Shown: piece after piece, positions 39,969 to 48,467 of the stretch | Layout of the letters: each line of letters begins with the position of its first letter | How positions within the stretch are numbered: the stretch's first letter is position 1 | NCBI GenBank assembly: GCA_002551355.1 | Contig: NTHE01000008.1 | Coordinates: forward strand, 65,361-129,360 | Length of the DNA stretch: 64,000 nucleotides | Direction of reading: 5' to 3' | Origin: Streptomyces sp. man185 | GTDB taxonomy: Bacteria; Actinomycetota; Actinomycetes; Streptomycetales; Streptomycetaceae | Program-made: the position numbers and the translations under genes | The notes under the pieces: generated by a model | What the model was told of the DNA's origin: nothing | Databases searched by the model: none | What the model saw: only the letters and a program-made list of their open reading frames with translations

Positions 39969-40718
39969 ATGACAGCAGAGGCGAATCCCCCTGTACGCCA
40001 GGGGACATGGGTACGGGTGCTGGTACGCGGGCTGGTGCTGGCGGCGGCGCTGGCGGGACTGGTGGCGTTCTCGGTCCTGTTGGCCAAGGTGACGCTCACC
40101 CCTTCACCTGCCTCCGAGGACCTCGTCACCTCCAACCTCCGCCCCGGGCGCTCACTGCGCCAGTATGCCGAGGACTACACCTTCCTCGCCGCGTGCAAGC
40201 AGGCGGGCGGGAACCTGCTGCTCGGTGTGCCGTTCGGACTCCTGCTGCCGTTCTTCGTGCCACGTCGCCTGCGGATGATCCGGACGACGCTGCTGGCGGC
40301 CGTCGCCATGGCGATCGTCGAACTGATCCAGGGGGCCCTGGTCCAGGGACGCGCCTTCGACGTCGACGACGTCATCCTCAACACGACGGGCGCGCTGCTC
40401 GGGTACTTCCTGCTGGGCCGCCGGATCAGCCACCGCTACTACGTCTACGCCGACGCTCCGCGTACCGCCGACCGGCCGGAAGAGCCCGCGGCCGAGCCGA
40501 AGCCCGCCCCGAGGACGGGCGCCGGCAAGACGGGCACCCGTAAGACGGCCGCCCGCACCAAGGCCGGACAAGGGGCGCTGACGAAGCCCGCGGCCACGGC
40601 CACGGCGACGAAGCGCGGCTCCCGCACCGGGAAGACCGCCGGTACGGACAGCGGAGGCCCGCCCGCCACCGGCTCCGGAGGCGTCCGCTCCCTGCTCGAC
40701 CGCGTCCGCAGGCGCTGA
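39969..40718 (+). CDS. VanZ-family membrane protein with Lys/Ala/Thr-rich tail
   Basis: The product is 249 residues. An N-terminal span (RVLVRGLVLAAALAGLVAFSVLL), the VanZ core GGNLLLGVPFGLLLPFF, IVELIQGALVQGRAFDVDDV and ILNTTGALLGYFL are diagnostic. The last about 90 residues form a basic Pro/Ala/Thr/Lys-rich tail, probably cytoplasmic. VanZ homologues give low-level teicoplanin tolerance in enterococci; in Streptomyces the role is not established. No vanHAX genes are present here. Confidence 0.88.
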   Translation: MTAEANPPVRQGTWVRVLVRGLVLAAALAGLVAFSVLLAKVTLTPSPASEDLVTSNLRPGRSLRQYAEDYTFLAACKQAGGNLLLGVPFGLLLPFFVPRRLRMIRTTLLAAVAMAIVELIQGALVQGRAFDVDDVILNTTGALLGYFLLGRRISHRYYVYADAPRTADRPEEPAAEPKPAPRTGAGKTGTRKTAARTKAGQGALTKPAATATATKRGSRTGKTAGTDSGGPPATGSGGVRSLLDRVRRR

Positions 40719-40862
40719 GCCGGGCAGCCGTCCGGTCCGGCAGCCTTGCGGACCCTGCACCCGTTCGGTCCGGGCAGTTTGCGGGCGGCCCGGACCGGAC
40801 GCACGGTGGGGGCACGTCCTGCGCGCAGATGCGTCAAGGATCTCGTGCCGAGGAGGAGCGAC

Positions 40863-41651
40863 ATGGCCGAAGGCCAGTGGAGCCCGGGCCGCAAGGATAC
40901 GGACGCGGACGAGTTCAGGCCCGTCCTGGACATCGTCGAACCGGCACGCCAGCGGCGGCTGACCGTACTCCTGCGACTCCTGCTGCTGATCCCGCACTTC
41001 ATCGTGCTGTTCGTCCTGCACATCGCGGCGTTCTTCACCGTCATCGTGGGATGGTTCGCAGCCCTGGTCCTGGGGCGGCTGCCCGACCCCGTCTTCCGGT
41101 TCCTGACCGGTGTCCTCGGCTACGACATGCGCGTCTCGGCGAGCGACATGCTGCTCATCGACCGCTACCCGCCGTTCGCCCTGACCCCGCCGGCCGACTA
41201 TCCGGTGCAGATCGAGGTGCGGCCCACCCCGCTCAACCGGCTCGCGGTGCTGTTCCGCGTCTTCCTGATGATCCCGGCGGCGATCGTGCAGAGCCTCGCC
41301 GTGTACGGCTGGTGGGCGCTGGCCTTCGTCTGGTGGCTGATCACGCTCTGTCTCGGCCGGATGCCCCGCCCGCTGTTCGAGGCGACGGCGGCCACCCTGC
41401 GCTACCGGATGCGCTTCTCCGCGTACGTCATGATGCTCTCCCCCGCCTATCCCAAGGGCCTGTTCGGCGACGACGACCTGGCCGTCGCACCGGAGCACTC
41501 ACGCTCCGCCACCCGCCCGCTGGTCCTGAGCAGCGCCGCGAAGTGGCTCGTGGTGCTGTTCCTGGTGCTCGGCCTCGCCGGGCACATCACCTCGTCCGTG
41601 ACCGCCTCGACGACCGACGACACGACCGACACCCGCCTCGTCGGCCGCTAA
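40863..41651 (+). CDS. DUF4389 membrane protein
   Basis: The product is 262 residues from the ATG at 40863, behind GAGGAG. Two repeat-like units each contain a membrane-associated segment RRLTVLLRLLLLIPHFIVLF or NRLAVLFRVFLMIPAAIVQS, followed by LGRLPDP or LGRMPRP and YRM. A final C-terminal span lies near AAKWLVVLFLVLGLAG. The function is unknown. The TAA stop overlaps the TAG of the convergent regulator gene. Confidence 0.87.
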   Translation: MAEGQWSPGRKDTDADEFRPVLDIVEPARQRRLTVLLRLLLLIPHFIVLFVLHIAAFFTVIVGWFAALVLGRLPDPVFRFLTGVLGYDMRVSASDMLLIDRYPPFALTPPADYPVQIEVRPTPLNRLAVLFRVFLMIPAAIVQSLAVYGWWALAFVWWLITLCLGRMPRPLFEATAATLRYRMRFSAYVMMLSPAYPKGLFGDDDLAVAPEHSRSATRPLVLSSAAKWLVVLFLVLGLAGHITSSVTASTTDDTTDTRLVGR

Positions 41652-42664
41652 GGAGCACCGGACCCCGTGGAGTCACGGCGCCCCCGGCCCGCCGCGTCGG
41701 CGTAACGGCGGGCCAGGAGGGCGAAAGCGTCCCTGAGCTCCTCGGGCCCGACCACCTCGACGTCCACGTCGAACCGGCCGAGTCCGGCGGCCAGAGCGGG
41801 CCACGACCACGCGCCCACGACCACCCGGCAGCGGTCCGGGCCGCACTCCTCGACGATCCCGTTGCGGAGGTGGCCGGCCACCTCGGAGGCCGGCGCGTCG
41901 AGGATCACCTCGCCTCGGCAGGGCCACTCGCCCAGGGCCCCGGAGCCCTGGAACCGGGCGGCGACGAAGGCGGCCACATCGCCTCCGGGCACCTCGCGCG
42001 GCGTGAACCGGGGGCCCGTGGGCGTGCGCGGGGTGATCCGGTCCGCGCGGAAGGTCCGCCAGTCCTCACGGTCCAGGTCCCAGGCGACGAGATACCAGCG
42101 CCCGCCCCAGGTGACCAGCCGGTGCGGCTCCACCCGCCGCACCGCGGGCGGTGCGGCGGCGGCCGGCGGTGCGTAAGCGGGGGAGTGGTCGAAACGCAGC
42201 GCCTCGTGGGCGCGCACCGCGTCGCTCAGCGCGAGAAGGACGCGCGGGTCGGCCTGCGGCTGCGGTGGGCCCCCTGTGCGCTCGACGGCGGTCACGTTCA
42301 AGGCGTCGACGCGATGGCGCAGCCGGGCGGGCATGACCTGCCGGACGGTGGTGAGCGCGCGGGCCGCGGCCTCCCCGATGCCGGCGCCGGTCACGGTGGC
42401 GGTCCGCAGGGCGACGGCGAGGGCGACGGCCTGATCGTCGTCGAACAGCAACGGCGGCAACCGGGTGCCCGCGTCCAGCCGGTACCCGCCGTCGGGCCCC
42501 TTGAAGGCCGCGATGGGATAGCCCAGCTCCCGCAGCCGGTCGACGTCACGCCGCACCGTACGCGGGCTGACGTCCAGCCGCTCCGCGAGCAACCGGCCCG
42601 GCCAGTCGCGGCGCGCCTGGAGCAGGGAGAGCAACGTCAGCAGTCGGGCTGAAGTCTTCGGCAT
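41648..42664 (-). CDS. YafY-type transcriptional regulator (HTH_11 plus WYL)
   Basis: The product is 338 residues. An N-terminal winged helix (LLSLLQARRDWPGRLLAERL, DVSPRTVRRDVDRLRELGYP) is followed by the WYL domain, with RLVTWGGRWYLVAWDLDRED and FRADRI, then a WCX C-terminal domain. WYL domains bind nucleic acid or small ligands and typically control a neighbouring gene. The divergent DinB-like gene starts 98 bp away and is the probable target. Confidence 0.93.
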   Translation of the reverse strand: MPKTSARLLTLLSLLQARRDWPGRLLAERLDVSPRTVRRDVDRLRELGYPIAAFKGPDGGYRLDAGTRLPPLLFDDDQAVALAVALRTATVTGAGIGEAAARALTTVRQVMPARLRHRVDALNVTAVERTGGPPQPQADPRVLLALSDAVRAHEALRFDHSPAYAPPAAAAPPAVRRVEPHRLVTWGGRWYLVAWDLDREDWRTFRADRITPRTPTGPRFTPREVPGGDVAAFVAARFQGSGALGEWPCRGEVILDAPASEVAGHLRNGIVEECGPDRCRVVVGAWSWPALAAGLGRFDVDVEVVGPEELRDAFALLARRYADAAGRGRRDSTGSGAP

Positions 42665-42762
42665 GACACCAGTATGAGCAGAGTAGAGGCCACAACCTGG
42701 CCGCTTCTCCTGAGAAGGTCGATCCGTACCGCACGACGGAACACCGGAAGGACTCGATCACC

Positions 42763-43332
42763 ATGACCACACCCTCCACGTCTCCCGACGCCGAGCGCAC
42801 CGACCTGCTCGCCGCCCTCGCCGCCGCGCGCGCCGCCCTGACCTCCTCGGTGCACGGCCTCGACGACGAGCAGGCCGGTGAGACCCCGACGGTCAGCGCG
42901 CTGTGTCCGGGCGGCCTGGTCAAGCACGTCACGGCCATGGAGGAGGGCTGGCTGACCTTCGTGACCGAGGGTCCCTCGGCGATGGACTTCTCCCTGCCCG
43001 ACGGGGTCACCTGGGACGACTTCATGGCCGGCACCGCGCGCGAGTACCCGAAGTGGGCGATCGACCGCGAGAAGGAGTTCCGGATGCTGCCCGGCGAGAC
43101 GCTGACCGGCATCCTCCACGCCTACGAGCAGGTCGCCGCCCGCAGCGAGAAGATCATCCTCGCGGTCCCGGACCTCTCGGCGGCGCACCCTCTTCCCGAG
43201 GCGCCCTGGAACGAACCCGGCGGCGAGTGGAGCGTACGGCGGGTGCTGACCCATGTCATCGCCGAGACCGCCCAGCACGCCGGGCACGCGGACATCCTGC
43301 GCGAGTCGCTCGACGGGCGGCAGGCGACGTGA
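42763..43332 (+). CDS. DinB-like/mycothiol-dependent maleylpyruvate-isomerase-type protein
   Basis: The product is 189 residues. The four-helix DinB_2/DUF664 pattern shows LVKHVTAMEEGWL (first His) and RVLTHVIAETAQHAGHADIL (later His pair), the usual metal-binding triad. Members are metal-dependent thiol transferases, some using mycothiol. It is divergent from the WYL regulator and probably under its control. GGAAGG lies upstream of the start. Confidence 0.85.
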   Translation: MTTPSTSPDAERTDLLAALAAARAALTSSVHGLDDEQAGETPTVSALCPGGLVKHVTAMEEGWLTFVTEGPSAMDFSLPDGVTWDDFMAGTAREYPKWAIDREKEFRMLPGETLTGILHAYEQVAARSEKIILAVPDLSAAHPLPEAPWNEPGGEWSVRRVLTHVIAETAQHAGHADILRESLDGRQAT

Positions 43333-43414
43333 TCAGCGGGGCGCCGTGCGGGAGAGACCGAGGAACCGACGGCGAGCGATGGCCGACGGGCAACCGAAAG
43401 GCGGAGACGACACG

Positions 43415-44515
43415 GTGACCGTCCTCGACAACCGGGCGCTCAACCGCGCCATGCTGGCGCGCCAGTTGCTGCTGGAGCGGGCCGCTCCGCCGGTCGTGGA
43501 CGCCGTGGCCCACCTCTGCGGCCTCCAGGCGCAGGAACCGCAGGAGCCCTTCGTCGGGCTCTGGTCCCGGCTGACCGCCTTCGATCCGGCGGTCCTCTCG
43601 GATCTGCTGACCCGGCGGAGCGTGGTGCGCACCCATCTGATGCGCCGCACGGTCCACCTCGTCACCGCCGACGACGTCCTCGCCTGGCGCTCCCGCCACG
43701 ACGCGATGCTGCGCCGGAAGGTGCTCGGGGTCTACCGCGACGAGCTGAAAGGGGTCGACCTCGAGGAACTCGCCGCAGACGCGAGGGACCTGATGTCCGA
43801 CGGGGAACCCCGCACCGCGGCCGAGATCGTGCGGGAGCTCGCGCCCGGCCGGCCGGGTCTCGGGCCCCGGCCCCTGGGCGAGATGGTGGTCGCCGCCCTC
43901 GTCCCGATGGCGCAGGCGCCTCCCCGGGGGCTGTGGCGGACGAAGGGCGGGGTGCGCAATGTCGCGCTCTCCTCCTGGCTGGGCCGCCCGGTCGACCCAC
44001 CCGCCCCCGACAGCGCCGACCCGGTCGGCCGGATGCTGGTCCGGCGCTATCTGGCCGCATACGGGCCCGCCGCCACGGCCGACCTGCGCGCCTGGTCCGG
44101 CCTGGCCGGGCTGCCCGGCGCGGTGGCAGCCGTACGCGACGAACTGGTCGCCTTCCGCGACGAGCGGGGGCGGGAGCTGCTCGACCTGCCCGGCGCGCCG
44201 CTACCGGATCCGGGCACCCCCGCCCCGGTGCGGTTCCTGCCGGCCTTCGACAACGCGATCCTCGGCTATCAGGACCGGAGCCGGATCATCGACGACGCCC
44301 ACCGGGGCCTCTCGGTGGCCGGAGAGCGTGTCGTCCTGGTCGACGGCCGCGTGGCCGCCATCTGGACCGTCGCCGATGAGGTGGTCACGGTGGAGCCCCT
44401 GCGCACCCTCTCCCGGGCCGATCGGGCCGCCGTGGCCGACCAGGGGAGCGAACTGGCCTCGTTCCTCTCCGACGGCGGCAGCGACCGGGTACGGGTGGCT
44501 GCCTCGCCGCGCTGA
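43415..44515 (+). CDS. Winged-helix DNA-binding domain protein (HTH_42/DUF1006)
   Basis: The product is 366 residues from the GTG at 43415 (VTVLDNRALNRAMLARQLLL), the usual start for the family; an ATG at 43379 would add 12. Family blocks are AHLCGLQAQEPQEPFVGLWS, RRTVHLVTADDVLAWR, LVRRYLAAYGPAATADLRAW and PAFDNAILGYQDRSRI. Relatives resemble AlkX/YcaQ-type glycosylases that act on DNA crosslinks. A DNA-repair role here is inference. Confidence 0.88.
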   Translation: MTVLDNRALNRAMLARQLLLERAAPPVVDAVAHLCGLQAQEPQEPFVGLWSRLTAFDPAVLSDLLTRRSVVRTHLMRRTVHLVTADDVLAWRSRHDAMLRRKVLGVYRDELKGVDLEELAADARDLMSDGEPRTAAEIVRELAPGRPGLGPRPLGEMVVAALVPMAQAPPRGLWRTKGGVRNVALSSWLGRPVDPPAPDSADPVGRMLVRRYLAAYGPAATADLRAWSGLAGLPGAVAAVRDELVAFRDERGRELLDLPGAPLPDPGTPAPVRFLPAFDNAILGYQDRSRIIDDAHRGLSVAGERVVLVDGRVAAIWTVADEVVTVEPLRTLSRADRAAVADQGSELASFLSDGGSDRVRVAASPR

Positions 44516-44651
44516 CCGGCCCCGGCCCGGCCGCCGGGAGTGCCTTCGCGTCTGCCCGCCCGTATCGGAACAGGCCCATTTTGTGCGGGACTTTGTCCGC
44601 GAGATGCCGGGAGGCGGACTGAAAGTACCGGACACGGGTCACACGCAGAAC

Positions 44652-45356
44652 ATGACGTCCAGCGACGGAACCCCAGAGTCCGCGCCCCACGGCGACGGAA
44701 AGCGCACCGCCCGCCCCTCGCGGGGATGGCTGAAAGTCCTCGGCATCGGCGCGGCCGTACTCGTCCTGTTGTTCGCCGGCAGCCGGCTCAGCCTGCTGCC
44801 GGGACTCGGCGACCTCTTCGGCGAGGAGACCCACGACCGGTCGGGCCCCGCCGTGCTCAAGTCGATCCAGGACATGAGCTCGTACGAGGCGGCCTCGGGC
44901 AACTTCCAGGTCGTCGTCGACCTGGAGAAGGACACGAAGTTCGTCCCCGACGCCTTGCGCGGCACCCGCACGCTGTTCGTGGGGGCGGGGACGGTCGCCG
45001 CCTCCGTCGACCTGGGCAAGGTCACCGAGGGCGGCGTCGTGGTCAACGAGGACCGCACCGCAGCCGAACTCCGTTTGCCCCGAGCCGCGTTGGCCAAGCC
45101 GGCCCTCGATCCCGACCGCTCCTACACGGTGTCGAAACAGCGCGGTCTCTTCGATCGGCTGGGCGACTTCTTCTCCGACAACCCCGGCAGCGAGCAGGCC
45201 GTCAACAAGCTCGCCGTCCAGCACATCGCGGAGGCGGCGAAGGAGAGCGAACTGACCGCCCGGGCGGAGAAGAACACCGCCGACATGCTGAAGGGTCTGC
45301 TCGGCTCCCTCGGCTTCGAGCGCGTCACGGTGCGGTACGGCGACGACCAGGAATGA
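44652..45356 (+). CDS. DUF4230 membrane-anchored protein
   Basis: The product is 234 residues from the ATG at 44652; an ATG at 44604 is also in frame. One membrane span (WLKVLGIGAAVLVLLFAG) is followed by an extracytoplasmic domain with VLKSIQDMSSYEAASGNFQV and RTLFVGAGTVAASVDLGKV, typical of DUF4230. It ends with a helical part around AVQHIAEAAKESELTARAEK. The function is unknown. Confidence 0.85.
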   Translation: MTSSDGTPESAPHGDGKRTARPSRGWLKVLGIGAAVLVLLFAGSRLSLLPGLGDLFGEETHDRSGPAVLKSIQDMSSYEAASGNFQVVVDLEKDTKFVPDALRGTRTLFVGAGTVAASVDLGKVTEGGVVVNEDRTAAELRLPRAALAKPALDPDRSYTVSKQRGLFDRLGDFFSDNPGSEQAVNKLAVQHIAEAAKESELTARAEKNTADMLKGLLGSLGFERVTVRYGDDQE

Positions 45357-45437
45357 TCGCGTCACCCGGGCGGCCGTGCGGACTCCGCGCGGCCGCCCGC
45401 GCGGTTCCCGGGGGAGCCGGCCCGTCACCCGCCACCC

Positions 45438-45465
45438 TTGACGTGCACGCGTCGGTGGGTATGGT
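45438..45465 (+). promoter_or_regulatory. Promoter of the LPMO gene
   Basis: TTGACG at 45438-45443 and TATGGT at 45460-45465 are separated by 16 bp. The -10 hexamer overlaps the DasR-type box, which fits repression by steric block. Confidence 0.55.
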
Positions 45466-45473
45466 CTAGTCCA
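45462..45473. promoter_or_regulatory. DasR-responsive element (dre-like), TGGTCTAGTCCA
   Basis: It matches the dre core TGGTCTAGACCA in 11 of 12 positions. DasR is the GntR-type repressor of chitin and N-acetylglucosamine genes in Streptomyces. Confidence 0.75.
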
Positions 45474-45476
45474 AGT

Positions 45477-45527
45477 GCAAGGCCTTTCCGGACACCTGCC
45501 ATCAGGCTTGTCCGGCAAAGGACTTGC
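45477..45527 (+). promoter_or_regulatory. Long hairpin at the 5' end of the LPMO transcript
   Basis: Stems of 5, 5, 7 and 4 bp stack with single-base interruptions and a small bulge around a CCAT loop (45499-45502). It begins only a few bases after the predicted transcription start and ends 102 nt before the ATG. Confidence 0.65.
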
Positions 45528-45629
45528 AGCCCTTCGCGCCTCTTGGCCCCACACTCGCGAGGCCTCGCCGTCGAAGTCGGGCCCCCACGGCCCGCCACCG
45601 CGCGGTGCGGTCTCATGTGAAGGAGAAGC

Positions 45630-46145
45630 ATGCACGCGAAAAGGAAGACCGCACTCGCCGTCGGCGCCGTGCTCGCCCCGGTTCTCGCCCTGAGCCTTCC
45701 GGCGAGCTCCGCCAGTGCCCACGGCTACATCTCCAATCCGCCCAGCAGGCAGGCGCAGTGTGCCGCCGGAACGGTGAGCTGCGGCTCGATCACGTACGAA
45801 CCGCAGAGCGTCGAGGGCCCCAAGGGACTCACCAGCTGCAGCGGCGGCAACAGCGGCTTCGCCGAGCTGGACGACGACTCCAAGGGCTGGGCGGTCACGC
45901 CGGTGAACCGCTCCCAGCAGTTCGAGTGGAAGCTCACCGCGCGCCACTCGACCAGCACCTGGCAGTACTTCGTGGGCGGAGAGAAGATCGCCGAATTCGA
46001 CGACGGCGGCGCGCAGCCCGGCGCGACCGTGACCCACCAGGTCGACTTCGGCAACAAGACGGGTCAGCAGAAGGTCCTGGCCGTCTGGAACATCGCGGAC
46101 ACCTCGAACGCCTTCTACGCCTGCATCGATGTGAACGTCAGCTAG
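45630..46145 (+). CDS. AA10 lytic polysaccharide monooxygenase (chitin-active type)
   Basis: The product is 171 residues. The signal peptide ends SASSASA, and the mature protein begins with His31 (HGYISNPPSR), which forms the copper histidine brace with the second His in WKLTARHSTSTW. Four cysteines (CAAGTVSC, SCSGGN, FYACID) suit two disulfides. It is a single-domain AA10 without a binding module. It oxidatively cleaves crystalline chitin (or cellulose) outside the cell. A dre-like box and structured leader precede it, and two tandem hairpins follow. Confidence 0.95.
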   Translation: MHAKRKTALAVGAVLAPVLALSLPASSASAHGYISNPPSRQAQCAAGTVSCGSITYEPQSVEGPKGLTSCSGGNSGFAELDDDSKGWAVTPVNRSQQFEWKLTARHSTSTWQYFVGGEKIAEFDDGGAQPGATVTHQVDFGNKTGQQKVLAVWNIADTSNAFYACIDVNVS

Positions 46146-46155
46146 CAGCACCATC

Positions 46156-46177
46156 GGCCGGGGGTGCACGCCCGGCC
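46156..46177 (+). terminator. First LPMO terminator hairpin
   Basis: GGCCGGG (46156-46162) pairs with CCCGGCC (46171-46177). Confidence 0.6.
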
Positions 46178-46185
46178 GGCCGCCA

Positions 46186-46217
46186 CGCCCCGGTCGCGCA
46201 TCGTCGCGGCCGGGGCG
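46186..46217 (+). terminator. Second LPMO terminator hairpin
   Basis: 13-bp stem (46186-46198 with 46205-46217, one G-U) and 6-nt loop. Confidence 0.65.
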
Positions 46218-46330
46218 CGGTGCAGTTCCCCGGTGGCCCTAAGCGGCACGGCGCGGAGTCTCCGGGTAGCCGAGCGGTTACCCTAAGTCAGCTGTCCTGA
46301 TGGATCATCAGTGCTCGAGGGGACTCCTGA

Positions 46331-47005
46331 ATGAACCGTATGCGTACCGCACTCGCCGCGCTCGGCATCACCGCCGGACTGATCACCGCCCCGACGGCGA
46401 GCGCCGCACCGGGGCCCGACCGGCCCGCCCCCGCCGCCGAACGCCACGAACCCTGCACCGGGGAGTTCCGCGGCGACGCGCGCCTCGGCCCCAAGTGGCT
46501 GCCGGGCAAGCGGCTCGCCCCGGTCGGCCCGCTCCTGAACGGCTACCGGCGCACCGGCGACCTCACCCCGCAGGACTTCCTGAAGAAGTACTGGGAAGGG
46601 CCCGCGGACACCGGCAGTTGGAAGTACCCGCCCAACGACGGCTTCGCCGAGGTGAACGGCGAAATCGACAAGGAGCCCGTCAAGCTCCGCACCGGCCAGC
46701 GCCTGGACCGCTTCGGCTCGGAGTACGGCGGCTATCTGGCCCCCGCGGGCGACGCCTACGCCGAGCGCGCCCTGCCCCCGCAGAACCTCAACACCCGTGA
46801 CGCGGACACCCCGTGCGACTACCGCGTCTACAAGGTCGCCAAGCCGTTCTGGGTCTGGCAGGGCTCCATCGCCCCGTGGTTCGAGCAGCCCGGCAAGGGA
46901 CAGCAGATCAAGCTCGACGCCGTCTTCCTGGACCCGGGCGAGGGGCAGCGGCTGAATGTGAAGTGGCTGCTGGACCACGCCTACCTGACGACCGCCGGCG
47001 CGTAA
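46331..47005 (+). CDS. Secreted TNT-domain NAD(P)+ glycohydrolase
   Basis: The product is 224 residues; GAGGGG precedes the ATG. The signal peptide ends PTASAA. A thumb-like N-terminal part (CTGEFRGDARLGPKWLP, GYRRTGDLTPQDFLKKYW) leads into the TNT domain (about 97-198): KYPPNDGFAEV, RTGQRLDRFGSEYGGYLAPAG and PGKGQQIKL, with catalytic Gln191 or Gln192. This layout resembles both Mycobacterium TNT and fungal surface NADases. The enzyme would destroy NAD+ outside the cell or in a target cell. A 77-residue ORF begins 6 bp after the stop. Confidence 0.88.
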   Translation: MNRMRTALAALGITAGLITAPTASAAPGPDRPAPAAERHEPCTGEFRGDARLGPKWLPGKRLAPVGPLLNGYRRTGDLTPQDFLKKYWEGPADTGSWKYPPNDGFAEVNGEIDKEPVKLRTGQRLDRFGSEYGGYLAPAGDAYAERALPPQNLNTRDADTPCDYRVYKVAKPFWVWQGSIAPWFEQPGKGQQIKLDAVFLDPGEGQRLNVKWLLDHAYLTTAGA

Positions 47006-47011
47006 CCCGGC

Positions 47012-47245
47012 ATGGACCGCCGGGCCCTGCACGCCGCACTCGTCGAGGCACGGATCCCCGGCGGTTACTACCGGATCGAGGGCGTCCACGAGCCCGTTCC
47101 CACGCCGCCGGACTTCCTTTTCGTCCGGCGGGCCCCCGACGACGGCTGGGAGACCGGGGCGTTCGAGCGCGGAACGTACGAAGTCATCGCCCGCCACCCG
47201 GACGAGGCCACCGCCTGCGCCCACCTGCTGAGCCTGCTCGTCTGA
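47012..47245 (+). CDS. Small cytoplasmic protein, candidate immunity or partner protein
   Basis: The product is 77 residues (MDRRALHAALVEARIPGGYY...AHLLSLLV), with no signal peptide or membrane span. It has predicted helix ends and a strand-rich middle, including FLFVRRAPDDGWETGAFERG. It starts 6 bp after the NADase stop and is surely cotranscribed. Its position, size and cytosolic location suit an immunity protein for the TNT toxin, but I recognise no known immunity family. Confidence 0.75.
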   Translation: MDRRALHAALVEARIPGGYYRIEGVHEPVPTPPDFLFVRRAPDDGWETGAFERGTYEVIARHPDEATACAHLLSLLV

Positions 47246-47402
47246 ACCTTTCCACCCCGGTGCTTTGCCGGATCGGCAAATTTCCTTGTCCGGGGGGCCG
47301 GACCGGCCGAATCATCGTGACCGGGCGGCTGGGCTCCTTGGCCCGGCCGCCCGCCGAAGCGTCACGACCGCCCCGCGCGCACGGGGCGCCCGAGGAGCAG
47401 CC

Positions 47403-48440
47403 ATGCCGGAGTCCACCCCCGTACCGCCCCCGCCCGCCTACCGCGCGGCCCGTCCCTCCACCGTCCTGCCCGGCGCGACGCACCGGACGATCGACGTCCC
47501 CGGCGGCCGGATCCACTGCGTCGAACAGGGCACGGGCCCCCTCGTCCTGCTCGTCCACGGCTTCCCGGAGTCCTGGTACTCCTGGCGCCACCAGCTCCCC
47601 GCCCTGGCCGCGGCCGGATACCGGGCCGTCGCCATCGACGTGCGCGGCTACGGGCGCTCCTCCACGCCCGCCGCCACCGACGCCTACCGCATGCTCGCCC
47701 ACGTCGCCGACAACACCGCCGTCGTGCGCGCACTCGGCGAGGAGACCGCCACGGTCGTCGGGCACGACTGGGGTTCACCCATCGCCGCGAACAGTGCCCT
47801 GCTCCGGCCGGACGTCTTCACCGCGCTCGCCCTGCTGAGCGTTCCCTACGCGCCCCGCGGCGGCCCCCGGCCCACCGACGGTTTCGCCGCGATCGGCGGC
47901 GAGGAGGAGTTCTACGTCAGCTACTTCCAGAGCCCCGGCCGCGCCGAGGCGGAGATCGAACCGGACGTACGCGGCTGGCTCGCCGGCTTCTACGCCGGCC
48001 TTTCCGGAGACACCCTCGACCCCGCCGGCCACGGGGCCCTCTTCTTCGTACCGCCGGGCGCGCGCATGGCCGACAAGTTCCCCACGGACAAGCTGCCCGG
48101 CTGGCTCGACGAGCGTGATCTCGACGTCTACAGCGAGGAGTTCGAACGCACCGGCCTGACCGGCGCGCTCAACCGCTACCGCAACGTCGACCGGGACTGG
48201 GAGGATCTCGCCGTCTGGGACGCCACACCGATCACTCAGCCCTCGATCTTCATCGGCGGCGCCTTGGACGCCTCCACCACGTGGATGTCCGACGCCATCG
48301 ACGCCTACCCGAAGACCCTCCCGGGCCTGTCCGCCGCCCACATCCTCGAAGGCTGCGGCCACTGGATCCAGCAGGAACGCCCCGACGAGGTCAACCGGCT
48401 GCTGACCGACTGGCTGCACGGACTGCGCGGGCCGCGCTGA
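47403..48440 (+). CDS. Epoxide-hydrolase-type alpha/beta hydrolase
   Basis: The product is 345 residues from the ATG at 47403 (GAGGAG upstream). HGFPESWYSWRHQ is the oxyanion motif, GHDWGS carries the nucleophilic Asp, and GCGHWIQQERP the catalytic His. The Asp nucleophile and cap length point to soluble epoxide hydrolases, with haloalkane dehalogenase less likely. It would open an epoxide to a diol. It appears monocistronic. Confidence 0.9.
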   Translation: MPESTPVPPPPAYRAARPSTVLPGATHRTIDVPGGRIHCVEQGTGPLVLLVHGFPESWYSWRHQLPALAAAGYRAVAIDVRGYGRSSTPAATDAYRMLAHVADNTAVVRALGEETATVVGHDWGSPIAANSALLRPDVFTALALLSVPYAPRGGPRPTDGFAAIGGEEEFYVSYFQSPGRAEAEIEPDVRGWLAGFYAGLSGDTLDPAGHGALFFVPPGARMADKFPTDKLPGWLDERDLDVYSEEFERTGLTGALNRYRNVDRDWEDLAVWDATPITQPSIFIGGALDASTTWMSDAIDAYPKTLPGLSAAHILEGCGHWIQQERPDEVNRLLTDWLHGLRGPR

Positions 48441-48467
48441 GGACGCCCGGTCCGCGAGGCGTCCGCG

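Noticed and set aside
46262..46300. tRNA-like GTAGCCGAGCGGTTACC near the NADase gene
   Set aside because: No acceptor stem, anticodon arm or TPsiC loop could be formed.
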